From Dolomedes plantarius (taxonomy: Eukaryota > Arthropoda > Arachnida > Araneae > Dolomedidae), in contig OU015492.1 of assembly GCA_907164885.2 (NCBI GenBank), forward strand, positions 45,722,893 through 45,786,892: DNA of 64,000 nucleotides, in the 5' to 3' direction. Under the pieces are notes generated by a model, which saw only the letters and a list, made by a program, of their open reading frames with translations, was not told where the DNA came from and searched no databases. Of this stretch, positions 25,399 through 36,900 are shown one piece after another (position 1 is the first letter of the stretch; the number at the start of each line of letters is the position of its first letter). Both the position numbers and the translations under genes were made by a program.

Positions 25399-25719
25399 AA
25401 GAATGACTATAAAGCATTCAATATGGTTTTGATAATGCATATTATGATCTTTGACCTCTATGAAATTATTAACTCTTTTTCTCCTTAACTTAATTTGCTT
25501 TAAAGTATAAACTGATAACTCTCCAATAGAAGAATGTGTAAAAGTGGGGATTGTTGTTTGTAACTATTTATAACTGTTTTTCTATTTATGTCTCAGTTGG
25601 GAAAACAGAAATGCTTTTGTCATAGAGACAGTAGCAGTATGTAATGCTTCTCTTCAATTATAATGTCATCTAGATCTGTGGTGTGCAAACTGTGGGTCCT
25701 GACCCACAGAGGGGTCGTG
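25399..25719. repeat. Tandem duplication, right copy (321 bp)
   Basis: Second copy of 24225-24545, offset 1174 bp in the same orientation. It ends with an orphan 44-bp hAT left terminus that has no right partner. Confidence 0.93.
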
Positions 25720-27175
25720 TTCCCTTATATGTTGTTATTAAGGTCCCTTATACGTTGACATCCAGAAGTGATATTCAATTTTAAGTGTATCACTAGATTA
25801 GCTTTGAAGTAGATCTCTTGTCATAAAATCCATAGCAATGAAATGCCATATTTTCTGTATCAAAAAATGATTAATAAGCTGTAAACCAGATATCTGACAT
25901 TATGAAACTGTTCCATGTTATCAGATTTAACATATGTCATATAAAGATTTTATTAAAAGAATTTATTTTAATCTCGATAACAGAAATGTAAGATTTAGAT
26001 TTAGGAAGTTGATCTAATACAAACCTTATCAGCCTTGCAAATTTGGTTGACAATACAGAAATATGTTCTAAGCATTTAAAAAGGAAATATACAATTAGGA
26101 GTAGTAAATTTTTATTTAAAGTATTATAAAATTTATGTAAAGTGTTTTTGGACTATCTGTTTAGGGACAGGAAGATAATACTCCTTATTTTATAGAGTTT
26201 GAAACTATTACATGTCTGTATATATAAATTTTGAGACTTATATTCAATGTTTGGAAGAGTTTCTTGTATAGATTTTTAATGGAAGTATGCTTAATTTTGT
26301 CAACAATAGAGTAAACAAAAACTGGTGGTATTTGTTCCAGTAATCTAATTTTATTGATATGTATTGGTAACTTTTGAATTCTTTGTTATATTTGCTTTTT
26401 AGTTAGGTATAATTCAGAGATTGTGTTCAACAGCAGTATACTGAGCGAAAGGTTACATAGAGACAATTTAAATTTGAACCTCTTGCCCAGTTTTAAGAGG
26501 AGTTGATGAAGTCTATCAATTAATGTTTTTAAGTGTTTATTTTCTTGAGTGTTTCCCCAGATATTAACAAGGACAGGACTTTCATTTATAAGAGGGTACA
26601 ATAGTTAAATGAAAAAGCCTTGTTTTGAGAACGGTATATTTTTTAGTTGTGATTTTCAGTCAAAGAAGGCATTTTTGATCAAAGATAATTTTTTTTATAG
26701 TTGCTTAGTTAAATATAAATATGATTTTGTTTTTTTATTATACTTATTTTATACTTCTTTCCTCTTTTGAAGCAATGCCACTCTTATGGATGGTGCAATT
26801 TCTATTTTTCTTGTTTCTTGCTTCTTCTTTTTTTCTTCTGCACTATTCGTGGACGCAACGAAAACAAACTTCTTTAATGTAGTACACCTAGAGCATTAAA
26901 TAAAACCGCATACAGCAAAGGAGCAGTATAAGCAAAGATAAACATCTGCATCCCATAGAGAAACATGGAGATTTTTACATGTGATGCTTGCAGTCCATAT
27001 GAAAAAATTTAATTATTAGTTAAAAAATAACTACCAATTTGTATTTTTATTGTGGAATTTAGGAAGTTACGTGTATTTGTTTAGCATCCTCCACAAGTCT
27101 TGTAAGCTAAATTAGCTGTGGGACCTTTATTTGGCCCTTCAGCGTGGTTTATCAATAAGAACGCTGGAGGGATAG
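25720..27175. other. Non-coding AT-rich stretch
   Basis: No gene or element recognised. Open frames up to 71 codons look random. Confidence 0.45.
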
Positions 27176-27637
27176 CATAGGCATAGCATGCTTCTAACTT
27201 TTTTTTTTTGGGGGGGGGGGGCACGAATTGAATTCAATTAGGGTCCTCCTCAGCGCATTGGCTGTCAGATGGTTCTTAAAATATTAAATATTATGATTTT
27301 TAAAAATTGAATAACTATAGAATTGATGTTTGAGTAGTATTCAAAAGTTATACAATGAGAAAAATAAATATAATATAAATAAAATGAGAAAAATTTTTTT
27401 AGCATCGAATATTTGTTATGGATCGTATCATTGTTAAAAACTATGTTAAGGCTAAAACCATAATCGGAATCTTCAGTTTAGCAGTTTGAAAAAGGGGGAG
27501 AAAACAAACTTTCTGAAAAGTTTTCTACAATTTTCCGATTTTAACTGAACTTCTATTAACGTTTTAATTTATTTCAAGTTAAATTGGGAGGGGGGGGGGC
27601 ACGTGCCCCACCGTGCTCCCCCGACGCTACGCCTATG
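27176..27637. mobile_element. MITE with CATAGGCRTAG ends, exact 8-bp TSD
   Basis: A 462-bp element, ends CATAGGCATAGCATGC and, inward from the right, CATAGGCGTAGCGTCGG. It is flanked by AGGGATAG on both sides (27168-27175, 27638-27645). Poly-G runs sit near both ends (27211-27222 and 27589-27599). A second copy lies at 32512. The 8-bp duplication is hAT-like; no coding remnant. Confidence 0.9.
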
Positions 27638-29279
27638 AGGGATAGGGATTTCCAAAAATATTTAAATTGTACCCGTCAAATCGTGAGAATGGTGCTTGTT
27701 TCTTACTGTGGAGAATGGATAGAGTTTGTCGGTCACCATTAAGTTCAGCGTCATTCCAGTGATGGATTTTTTTGTTTCCCTCATGTGAAAGACATTTAAA
27801 AAAAATAAAAAAATTGTATCCTCGACGTTTGTTTATTGCAATGAAATCTCTATAGCACCTGCATGTATGTTTTGCATTAGAATATTTTCATCCGTATTAC
27901 TGACTTACATACTTCGACTACCTCAAACGATTCCTGTTTGTGGTTCGTTTTACATCATAATTCTTAAATTTGGTTGCATCAGTGTTTGAGGTATCCTTTT
28001 AGAGTGAACTTAAGTTATTAGTGCCATATTCATACAGAAATTTATTATACTAAAATTATATTTTTTTGTTACCGGATGAACAAATTAGCTAAATGTGTCG
28101 AAAATCCAATTTCACTCATGGCCGAAAGACTTTTAATTCACGCTCTCAAAAATCAGTTAATCCGACAGTGCAAGCGATGTGACATATTCGTGCTCTGTTA
28201 TGAGTTAGAGGATGCTTGTAAATAGCAGGTACTTCGGAAAATAGGTGGTCTGTGTAAAACCTGCCTTGTTGACAATGTGCACCTATAGACTACCGTATGA
28301 CTGATAATTTTAATTTGGCGCTTCATCACTGCTCCATTCGTAGATTAAAATGTCCCGAAACCGCGACAAGACACTTAATTTCATTACCAAATTCGAATAC
28401 ATTATTATTAGCCTTGGTTTTTCAACCATGGAGGTTGAATGGGGTACATGTTTTCTAACCTCCTTATTTGCTAAACGTTATCGTGTTGCAGAACAGTTGG
28501 AATTCCAATATTCTCTTCCAAGAATATCCTGAGCATCCTTTAGCATTATATTATGCGGTGATGAAAATCTGCTTCGTCTAGAATGGCAAAATGGACAAAT
28601 CGAAAGTGGGGTGTATTTAATAATATCCATAAGAGAAAAATAAGTGTCTGAAGAATATGCAATGTGACCTCAGAAATATTAAGAATTTTTTTTTCCTTTT
28701 CTAATTTTAGTTTTTGTTTAATTGAGCAGTTAATTACAGAGATCGGTATTTAATCGTTAAGCATTTTTCACTTTTTCATAAAATATATGAAAATTGTAAA
28801 CGTAACATATCCACACAAGTTTATGAGAATTTATAAAGTTGTACAATTTACAAATTCTAAAGATCATAAAGATGTTTTATTTAAGGTAGTGTATATATAT
28901 CTTGTCATCACGTGTTTGTCTATCCGGCTTAGAGACCTCTTTTCCATGGGGGTCATAAGGGGTCGACTTGACAGGTTTTACCACATTATGTTTAAACTTT
29001 AAATGAAAAGAAAGAACTTCATCTGATTTGGTATTCAGATATCTATCTCATTTGATGAAATTTCGAAACCTTCAAGTTCTACTCTAAGCAATCGTAAACA
29101 ATCATTTGTGTTCTAAATATTTTCGAATAAAATTAAGTGCATTGTACTGGAGAAAAAGTACTTTTTTAAAAATTTTAAATCTTTTCTTTACCCTGTTAAC
29201 TAGGCAATATTTAAGTTTCAAGTACAACAAAGCAGCAAAAATGTGGTTAGGTAACTCACAGTTAAAAGTGTTTGTTGAA
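27638..29279. other. Non-coding stretch
   Basis: No gene recognised. Small open frames (60-71 codons) at 28350 and 28787 have no family resemblance. Confidence 0.45.
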
Positions 29280-30009
29280 TCTCTTTCTCTCTCTATTCTA
29301 AAAAAAAAAAAAAACCTCCCGCTGTCAAAAGCTTGTCACGCTATCTCCTCCGAAACCGCTGCGGTATGGGGTCGAGAGCGATACCAATGGATGCAGAAAA
29401 ATGGGGGGACCACAGTAAGACATGTCTCATCTTCATCGGACTTTTAAGTTTTTTATTTTATTTTATGTGGGAAAATATTGACTTTTTCATCTTAAGATTA
29501 CGATAACTCGCCAAAAAATGATCGTAGAATTTTGATCTTTTTACAGTTTAAGACTACAGACATTTCTTCTTTCAAACTAGACCACATTTGTTTAAAAAAT
29601 TTAAAACAGACTACTATTTTCACCAAAAAATGAAACACAGTATTTTAAGAAATATCGCCCCATATGTGGATGTAATATTCTCGAGTTTTTATCTTACAAA
29701 GAAAATATTTACATCATCCGGAAGTTGAAAGCCTTCTTATTCATTTAAAGCTCATTTCAAGTCTATATCTTAAAATTTCGATTTTTAATTGAATTTTAAA
29801 GCTGATAATTCAACAGTGATGAAAGGCCCTTCGCATAAGGGTGACAACAGTAAATGGATGGAAGCTGTTACATTGCCCGAGAATCACCCCTTTGTATCTC
29901 GCTATTAACCCTAACAGAGGAAAGATGTAAAAATAATTTAAAAGAAACTAAAATCAAATTCAGTTTATATTATATTCCCTTTAGTACGAAAAGCGAGCGT
30001 AGCCCCTAG
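29280..30009 (+). mobile_element. Helitron-like non-autonomous element, copy 1
   Basis: A 730-bp element starting TCTCTTTCTC after an A, and ending GCCCCTAG before a T. Those are the Helitron rules: 5' TC, 3' CTRR, insertion between A and T. A second copy in inverse orientation (50555-51225) starts and stops at homologous positions, which fixes the ends. The interior includes an A-run near 29311 and has no rolling-circle replicase/helicase. The short open frame to 29447 only overlaps it. Confidence 0.7.
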
Positions 30010-30109
30010 TGATAAGAAAAAAAATATTCAGGTAGTCTCTTCTAACAAAACTATCGCGGGTTATTAACGTAGGATTACTTGTCGTTGCTTACCTGTTTTG
30101 TATGTGTAT

Positions 30110-30185
30110 ATGTATCTATGCGTTATGTATCTATGTGTTATGTATCTATGTGTTATGTATCTATGTGTTATGTATCTATGTGTTA

Positions 30186-30189
<4 letters not shown>
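30110..30189. repeat. 15-bp minisatellite, about 5 copies
   Basis: Unit ATGTATCTATGTGTT repeated about 5.3 times. An open frame through it gives a YVLCI repeat, which is an artefact of the unit length being divisible by three. Confidence 0.95.

Positions 30190-30190
<1 letters not shown>

Positions 30191-30230
<40 letters not shown>
30191..30230. repeat. (TA)n microsatellite
   Basis: About 20 TA units following the minisatellite directly. Confidence 0.95.
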
Positions 30231-30233
<3 letters not shown>

Positions 30234-32511
30234 AAAATTTTAACACATTTTGTTATTTTTCTATTTAATTGTTTACTACTCGTCGAAGCGGTACAGACTG
30301 GGTTTGGCACGCTGCCAAAATTATAACTCGCGAGGACGGATAGACGGACAGTTTTAGCGTTTGAAATTTTGCTTTCCGAAGGACCGTTATGGAGGAACGT
30401 AATCCCACGTTAAAAGATTTGTGAATTAACAGTTTGACTTGTTCACGAAATCCTTTGGCGTCACATTTTTAGTGGATAACATTTTGTATAAAAATTAACG
30501 TTTAAAATCTATTATCTTAATTACGACGTTTGAATTTTCCGAAAAGCTTTGCTTACATTGCATTATGGGTACGGATTTAGCCGTTAAGAGATAAACATGG
30601 CCTTATTTTATCATTTAATGTTTAATTATGTGCTAAGATATCGGGCTAGTAAAAGTTAAAGAGCAATAAACTTTGAAAACACAGTTTGTTGTCTTTTACG
30701 GGTTAGGTATGTCAGATTAAATACGTAGTTTCGTCTGAAGTATCCTTTTCCGGGCGTCGCTTGTATGTTGACGAATATCTGTCATAGGGGATTTTTGGCA
30801 AGTGCCGTTGGAATTATTAGCGCCGAGGTGCTAATGTTAGACACACTTTGACAGATTTATTTTTCTGCCTGTTCGAAGTTCGCCACAGTATTCTATAAAA
30901 CAAGTAATATCGCAACGCCTTGACGACGCTTAACAGAGGAAGAAAAAATAATGAATTAAAATCCTCTGTAAACTACTAAGCCGTCAAAATGACCAGTTGT
31001 AACTTTGGTAAAAATAAGTATATCTGAATTTTTGATAGTTCTGGTGTTAATCAATAATACCTTGGTACGTATTTAAACTCTCGAACCGAGTTTTTATAGT
31101 TTGTATTTTAATGTTATTTTAGCAAATATTTAGGAATGGTTTTCATTAATGAAGCCAGTAGTTTTTTTAAAAAAATTACTTCCAATGGCACAGATTAAAA
31201 GACAACTACAGCCAGAAAAAGCACAACACAAAAAACGAAAAAAGCTGCAGCAAATAGTCTATGAACCCAGAAGTCCCCTGGCCTCCCAGTAACGGTCCAT
31301 AAGAGAACGTTTAGTCATTGCAGGGCAATGAAACATTCATTAGCCAGTAGTTGTTTAATTCGGGATTTGTGAACTCAACAAACATTTTTGACACTTGCAG
31401 AAATTAAGAAAAAATTGTAAAATATTAATTTTTTTTTTAAAGTACGAACTCAGGGTTATATTTTAATGTTGTTATTGGTAATTTTACTAAGTTCAGTGTG
31501 TTTTAGTATTTGATGCTGGTCAGTGCTTTATTTAGATTTCTTCGATAATTATTATTTATTTTTTATTTTTTATCGTGTGAATCCATAATTTTATTCCCCC
31601 CCCTTTTTTTTCGTATAACAACATTTTAGGCCCAGAGAAATTTAGATTGATCACATTATCCTTTTCTTCGTGCGTCTGCAAACATTGTCACAAACTGCCA
31701 TGCAAAAATGTCAAAATAATTGAGTAAAAAAAAATCGTGAAAGCTTAAAAACTTGTTTTCCCTCCTCCGTCTGACATCTTTATGATTTCTTTGTCTGAGC
31801 TCAAGACACGAATTTCGCATTTTAAGTTTCAGTATTCTTTGTTATCGTAACAATGATTTGAATATTTTTTTGTTTATTTGGGATACGTGACAATCGCCTC
31901 TGATCCTTTCGTGCATGATCACTGCCTGGGTTCGAAAACAACCGCGAATCTTTTATAAATCCGGGGTTTCCAGAAACATAAATTTACAATTCAAGGTTGT
32001 GGATTATTTTTCTTAACTTGGAAAGTTCGACAAAAATTGACTACTTATATGAACTGTATATATATATACATATCTTATTTACATGCGTGCACTCCAGTGT
32101 GTGTGAGTAGGGTGGTGGGGAGATTGCATTAAAAGCTGGTATATTTTTTGTTCGAATAACTTTCAAATTAATAACTTTCAAATTAAACTTGTAAAAATTT
32201 TGATTTTGTGTGCATGACGTATTCACTTTTGTAGTTGAGCGTCTAGTAACTTCTATTAACTTCATTTGTAAGGCGATCAGCCTGACGACTGAGTGATGCT
32301 ATGCTTATGCAGCTGCTATGCCCCTTTTAGATCTTTTACGTGAAGATGACGTCATGGTGATTGAAATTATTTTCTGGTGAAAAAAATTCATTCATGTATT
32401 CTTGTCAAACGGACTGTAATATTTTTCTTTAAACGCAATGAATTTTTAGGCCATTGCGTTCAAAATTACAGTCACTGATCAACTTAGATCAGATTTACAA
32501 AGCCTAGTATT

Positions 32512-32952
32512 CATAGGCGTAGGGTGCTTCTAACTTTTATGGGGGGGGGGACGAATCGAATTAAGTTAGGGCCCTCCTGAGCGCATTGACTGCCGGACGG
32601 TCCTTAAAATATGAAATATTAGGATTTTTACTAAATTGAATAACAATAGAATTGATGTTTGAGTAGTATTCGAAAGTTATACAATGAGAAAAATAAATAT
32701 AATACAAATAAAATGAGAAATAAAATATAGCATCCGCATTTTTGTTATGGATTATATCATTGTTAAAAACTATGCTGAGGCTAAAGACTTAATCGGAATC
32801 TTCAGTTTCCCAGTTTGAAAAAGCGGGAAAAAACCAACTTTCTTAAAAGTTTTCTACAATTTTCCAATTTTAACCGAACTTCTATTAACGTTTTAATTTA
32901 TTTCGAGTTAAGTTGGGGGGGGGGGGACGTGCCCCCCGTCGCTACGCCTATG
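32512..32952. mobile_element. MITE with CATAGGCGTAG ends, second copy
   Basis: Homologous to 27176-27637 along its length, in the same orientation. The left end is CATAGGCGTAGGGTGC and the right end reads GCTACGCCTATG. Poly-G lies near both ends. No target duplication is found. Beyond the end, further CCTATG motifs (32964-32975) suggest a rearranged or duplicated terminus. Confidence 0.8.
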
Positions 32953-33016
32953 CTCCCCCCCTCCCTATGCCTATGGGCTGTTCCACCTGAAAAGGATTTA
33001 AGATAATTAAATTTAC

Positions 33017-33519
33017 TTATAGCGTCGAGATTTTTATTTGTATGTATGGCTGATGAAAAAAAGAGTTCCAGAATGTTAGCCAGTCACAGCTTTTGCCGTA
33101 GAATTTCTGAATTGTGAGCTTTGGTAATTTAATAATTTGATTTTCACTTCTACGTTTTTCTATTGGGGTTTCGTTTAATTGTGCAGAGCTTTTAGATGTA
33201 CACAGTTGTTGTCGTTCGCTGTTAATTTCTTTCATCTTTTGGTTTGCTTTGTACGTGAATGTAGTAATTTTCGCTCGAAATACTTCGACACCTACTAATT
33301 CTTCGTCTAGATCCTTAAAGCTCGTTAATTCTTCGATATCGGCATCTGTTTATTTTAATTCACCCGATTTTTCTTTCAAATGTTCTAAGGAAAGTTCCAG
33401 ATCCTCTACTTCGAGGTCTGGATTCATCAGTTCTGTTTTCATTTTATTAATCGTTTTTGTAGCCGCAGCCCGTATGTGACCGCGTTTCTTTTTCAATTTA
33501 TGGAATTCGTCTGTCATTT
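33017..33519 (-). pseudogene. BEL/Pao retrotransposon gag fragment
   Basis: Reading leftwards from the ATG near 33519 gives an N-terminal gag-like chain rich in K, E and L, likely coiled coil. One TAA stop interrupts it near 33355. The last 72 codons (33017-33235) end in KLPKLTIQKFYGKSCDWLTF and then WNSF, the conserved start of the DUF1759-type domain of BEL/Pao polyproteins. The sequence is cut immediately after this motif. Everything that should follow (protease, reverse transcriptase, integrase) is missing. A primer-binding site lies about 100 bp upstream, in the right order. Family assignment rests on the KLPKL...W..FWNSF pattern. Confidence 0.72.
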
Positions 33520-33620
33520 TGTTTCACAATTCAACAATTAATTTCTAAAATAACATATAGCTTATAACTTCGGACTTTGATCATGCGTATCGAAATGTCA
33601 ATTTACTACCGTTTTCGTGG

Positions 33621-33640
33621 CAGTTCCTGTTCGGGCGCCA
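33621..33640 (-). other. Retrotransposon primer-binding site, tRNA-Lys type
   Basis: The minus strand reads TGGCGCCCGAACAGGAACTG, close to the 18-base complement of the lysine tRNA 3' end used by many retroelements. It lies 3 bases after a candidate LTR end CA (33644) and upstream of the gag fragment, which is the expected arrangement. Confidence 0.75.
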
Positions 33641-33643
33641 TAT

Positions 33644-33980
33644 TGTTATTTTTACTCATAAAAACAACGGAAAAATATGTCAGTGTCTATCATATAACGT
33701 AAGAGTCGCTCACCTTTCATTCCAGGCAGCCACTGAACGGAAGTTATCCTAATTAAACCACACTCAAAGGAACGACGTTAAATCTTGTACACAAACAAAT
33801 AACGTTTAATAATGACGAGACGACAATTTACACAGAACTTATATTAACGGATATTATCCGGTTTAAATCAAATTACCGAAGACCTCCCTTGTATCTTTGG
33901 AACATAACCGAAGGGGGTCTCCTCGTTCAACTGTTTTTCAACTGCTTCGCGCCAAAGCGCAGTGGTAGGAGTTCTTGACA
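33644..33980 (-). repeat. Candidate 5' LTR of the BEL/Pao fragment
   Basis: On the minus strand the sequence between TGTCAAGAAC (33980) and ...ATAACA (33644) has TG...CA limits and sits next to the primer-binding site. The outer limit is a guess because no second LTR is present for comparison. Confidence 0.35.
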
Positions 33981-36900
33981 ATCTTGCTGATGAGCTCATA
34001 GCAAGGGCGAAACCTAGGCCCAAGGCTATCTGGTACGTTGACGGTGTATATATTTGCAGAAGTTCACTGCTTGTTTTTACGTTTTCTTCAATAGGTATAC
34101 AAGCCCATTTCTTTTTAAGTCTTCATCCTGTAGTAAAGATTTTTTTTTCATAGCTCCCAGAAGGAGTTTCTCTGCAAAAATTTCCAATATCTTCGTATGT
34201 TTTATTCAATGTAATTCCAACTTTCATCCCTCTGGGGTGTCACTATAAAGAATATCGTTGTATTAAAATGTCCTCTTACATTGAAGTAAATTTGCTGGGA
34301 TCTTAAAAAAAGGTCGTGGCTGAGGGATTTACCGTTATACTGAATATCATCTTGGCGAGATTTTACTGCATTCTATTAAAGTAAAAACTCTCTTCAAGTG
34401 AAATAAAATATACCACCAGTAGAAATTCTTTTGCTTGGATGACCCTTAAAAGCCCCCCCCCCCCTTTTTTTTTTGAGTATCGAATAGCGTGCAGGAAACA
34501 AAGAATAAAACCCTCCTACAACGTTTTTCTTCACGATAATGTCATGGATCTGATTCTGGAAAGCATGGAAAGTAGGACAAGCGTTGACACATGTTCACCG
34601 CGATTAAGGCTTTATTTTTGTCTTCCGCTATGTGCATCATTTGAAGAGATTTCTTTTCTGTTTAGTAAACAGAAATTGTCCAGAGAGTACTGAATTCTGT
34701 GTATTCCATAACGGAACTGAAAGACTTCATATGATCGAAGAATCAATGTCATTGATAAATCAGTCATTTTGACTCCTCGGGTATATGTTTGTATGCATAT
34801 ACCGTGCGTTCTCTTTCTCAGAACCTGAAAATTGATTAGCGAATTCAAGCCGTTCATAACTCCCGTATTTAATCAAGATAATCCTAAGCATTGATTTTGT
34901 CGGAAGGTTTATCCTGTTTAATACCAAGTTATGGGGTTGACTTTCGTATCTTCCGCTGAAGTATAATATTATGCATGTAATATGTTTCGTTCAGTACTGT
35001 AAGTAATGCACCAAGTTTTTACTTATGTTAGTTATAACGCACTCTTCGGTAGTCAACGTATCCCTAAGACGGCGTATCTTATTAGTTGATCTTTCAGCTC
35101 GTGCTATATCGCGAATGGATGTTGGAGAATAAAATAAATTATATTTTCAGAAAATATTGATCGTTTGGTAAACCAGTCGATGACCACTGTTGTCCTTAAA
35201 ATCTTGTAGAGAATAAGTTTTTAAAACAACAAAATCTCTTTAAGTATAGTATTCTAACCTTTTTTTGGAAAGATTACTAACAACTATGAAAAACAACTAA
35301 CTGCAAAAATTCAAATACTGACATTTTCCCATATTTTTTTTAATTCTCATTATTATTGCGCTTTGTTTTGGATTACATGAGTCCTATATACGCTGAAGAA
35401 AATTTTTACGGAAGAAATGAACTCTCGTTTAATTTTTTACATGAACTTAATTTTCGCATTTTTTGTGTTTGCGAAACATTTATTTATTTATTTTTTATGC
35501 TAGCACCGATTCTAAGAGTTGATCCTGTTTAGTAGTTTGTAATGTAAAATTAATTTACATTTTCATTTCGTATTTTAAATGAGCTTTAATTATTTCGGAG
35601 GATAAGCTGTATACTTTGAAGCAAAATGGGATAGTTTTGACAACCACCGTTTTATAACGTGGATAGGTTTTAAAATTCACATTTTTCGTTTCATACTTTT
35701 ATTGATAGTATCTAGTCTATCAATAAAAGTATGAAACGAAACATTGCTAGTCTCACCTAACAATGAAGTAGTATTAATGTATTGTTAGCATGTTACTGCT
35801 AACAATAAAAAATACATAACGAAATTGGTATTTTATTATAAATTTCTTGTAAATGAAATATTACATACATTTAAGCCAAACATTCAATATCTGTTAATTT
35901 TTGTGCACGCAACTATTTAGAAATAATGAAAATAATATTTGAAAATAATATATATAACATAGGTGTTGAGAGCAACAATTTTCCTGTTAGTGTAAAATTT
36001 ATTCGCAGTGATGACGGGATTTTTTTGAAAAATGTATATTTACACCTAGCAATTACGAAGAGGCATTATACGTCTCGTAATCAGTATAAATTGAAAATAT
36101 GAAATGAAATGCATCCCTCTCTTGTATAGTTTTTAAAAAAGTTTTTCTGAATTCAACGATTTGTTTTAGAGTAATTTTCTTGGAAAGAAATTATTGATCC
36201 CGCGTTTCTCTTTAAATACTCTCGACTAAGTATGAGAGCAAAATATGCGTGTGAACTGCAAAACCAAACTTTTCTTTCATGACAACTGTCTTCCTCGAAG
36301 AGTGAAATTCATTGTGTCAAATTTCCATAAATGTCAAAGAGCGAGGTCAAGTGAATAGAGATACTGTTTCAGTGTCTCTGTTCCTGTTGAATGACCCTGT
36401 GCACTACCCTGTGATCAATGTTCACAGTTGACACATGAAAACTTGTGTTCGAGGAACAGAGTTCTCATCAAGTTTGAGTTCTGTTGTATTATATTCTGTT
36501 GTACTTGTGTTTAAAATATATACTTGCATACTGTTACCAACGGACCTTATGTAGGTAAGATGAACCCACACAAATAGGATTAGAGAAAGGGCTACAGAAA
36601 AATAGCATTGTATATATTAGACTCCCCCCGTTTGTAAAGAAATTATTTTGAGACTCTTTTGTGAATTGTTTCTAGATCGTGTCTTGTATGTTTGTGGTTT
36701 TGGAGTCAATGCTCGGAGGTTTTGAAAGCCGACGTCGAGCCCAGGGGAAGAGAAGTCTCTGCTGGACTCATATATGCTCTTACCTCCTAACGGAGAAGCT
36801 TCCCCCTCTGCAGGTCTGTCAGTATTCGGCCACTTCCTCTGACATAAATATAGTGCCGTATGTTCGCTGTAGAGCTTGCGTCACAAAACTTCAGCCAGGC

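Larger units (their letters stand above)
30010..32511. other. Non-coding stretch with two simple repeats
   Basis: Holds a 15-bp minisatellite and a TA tract (listed). The remainder shows no gene. A (TA)n-like run sits near 32058. Confidence 0.4.

Noticed and set aside
29106..29447. 113-codon frame
   Set aside because: Runs from unique DNA through an A-run into the Helitron-like element; no family resemblance.
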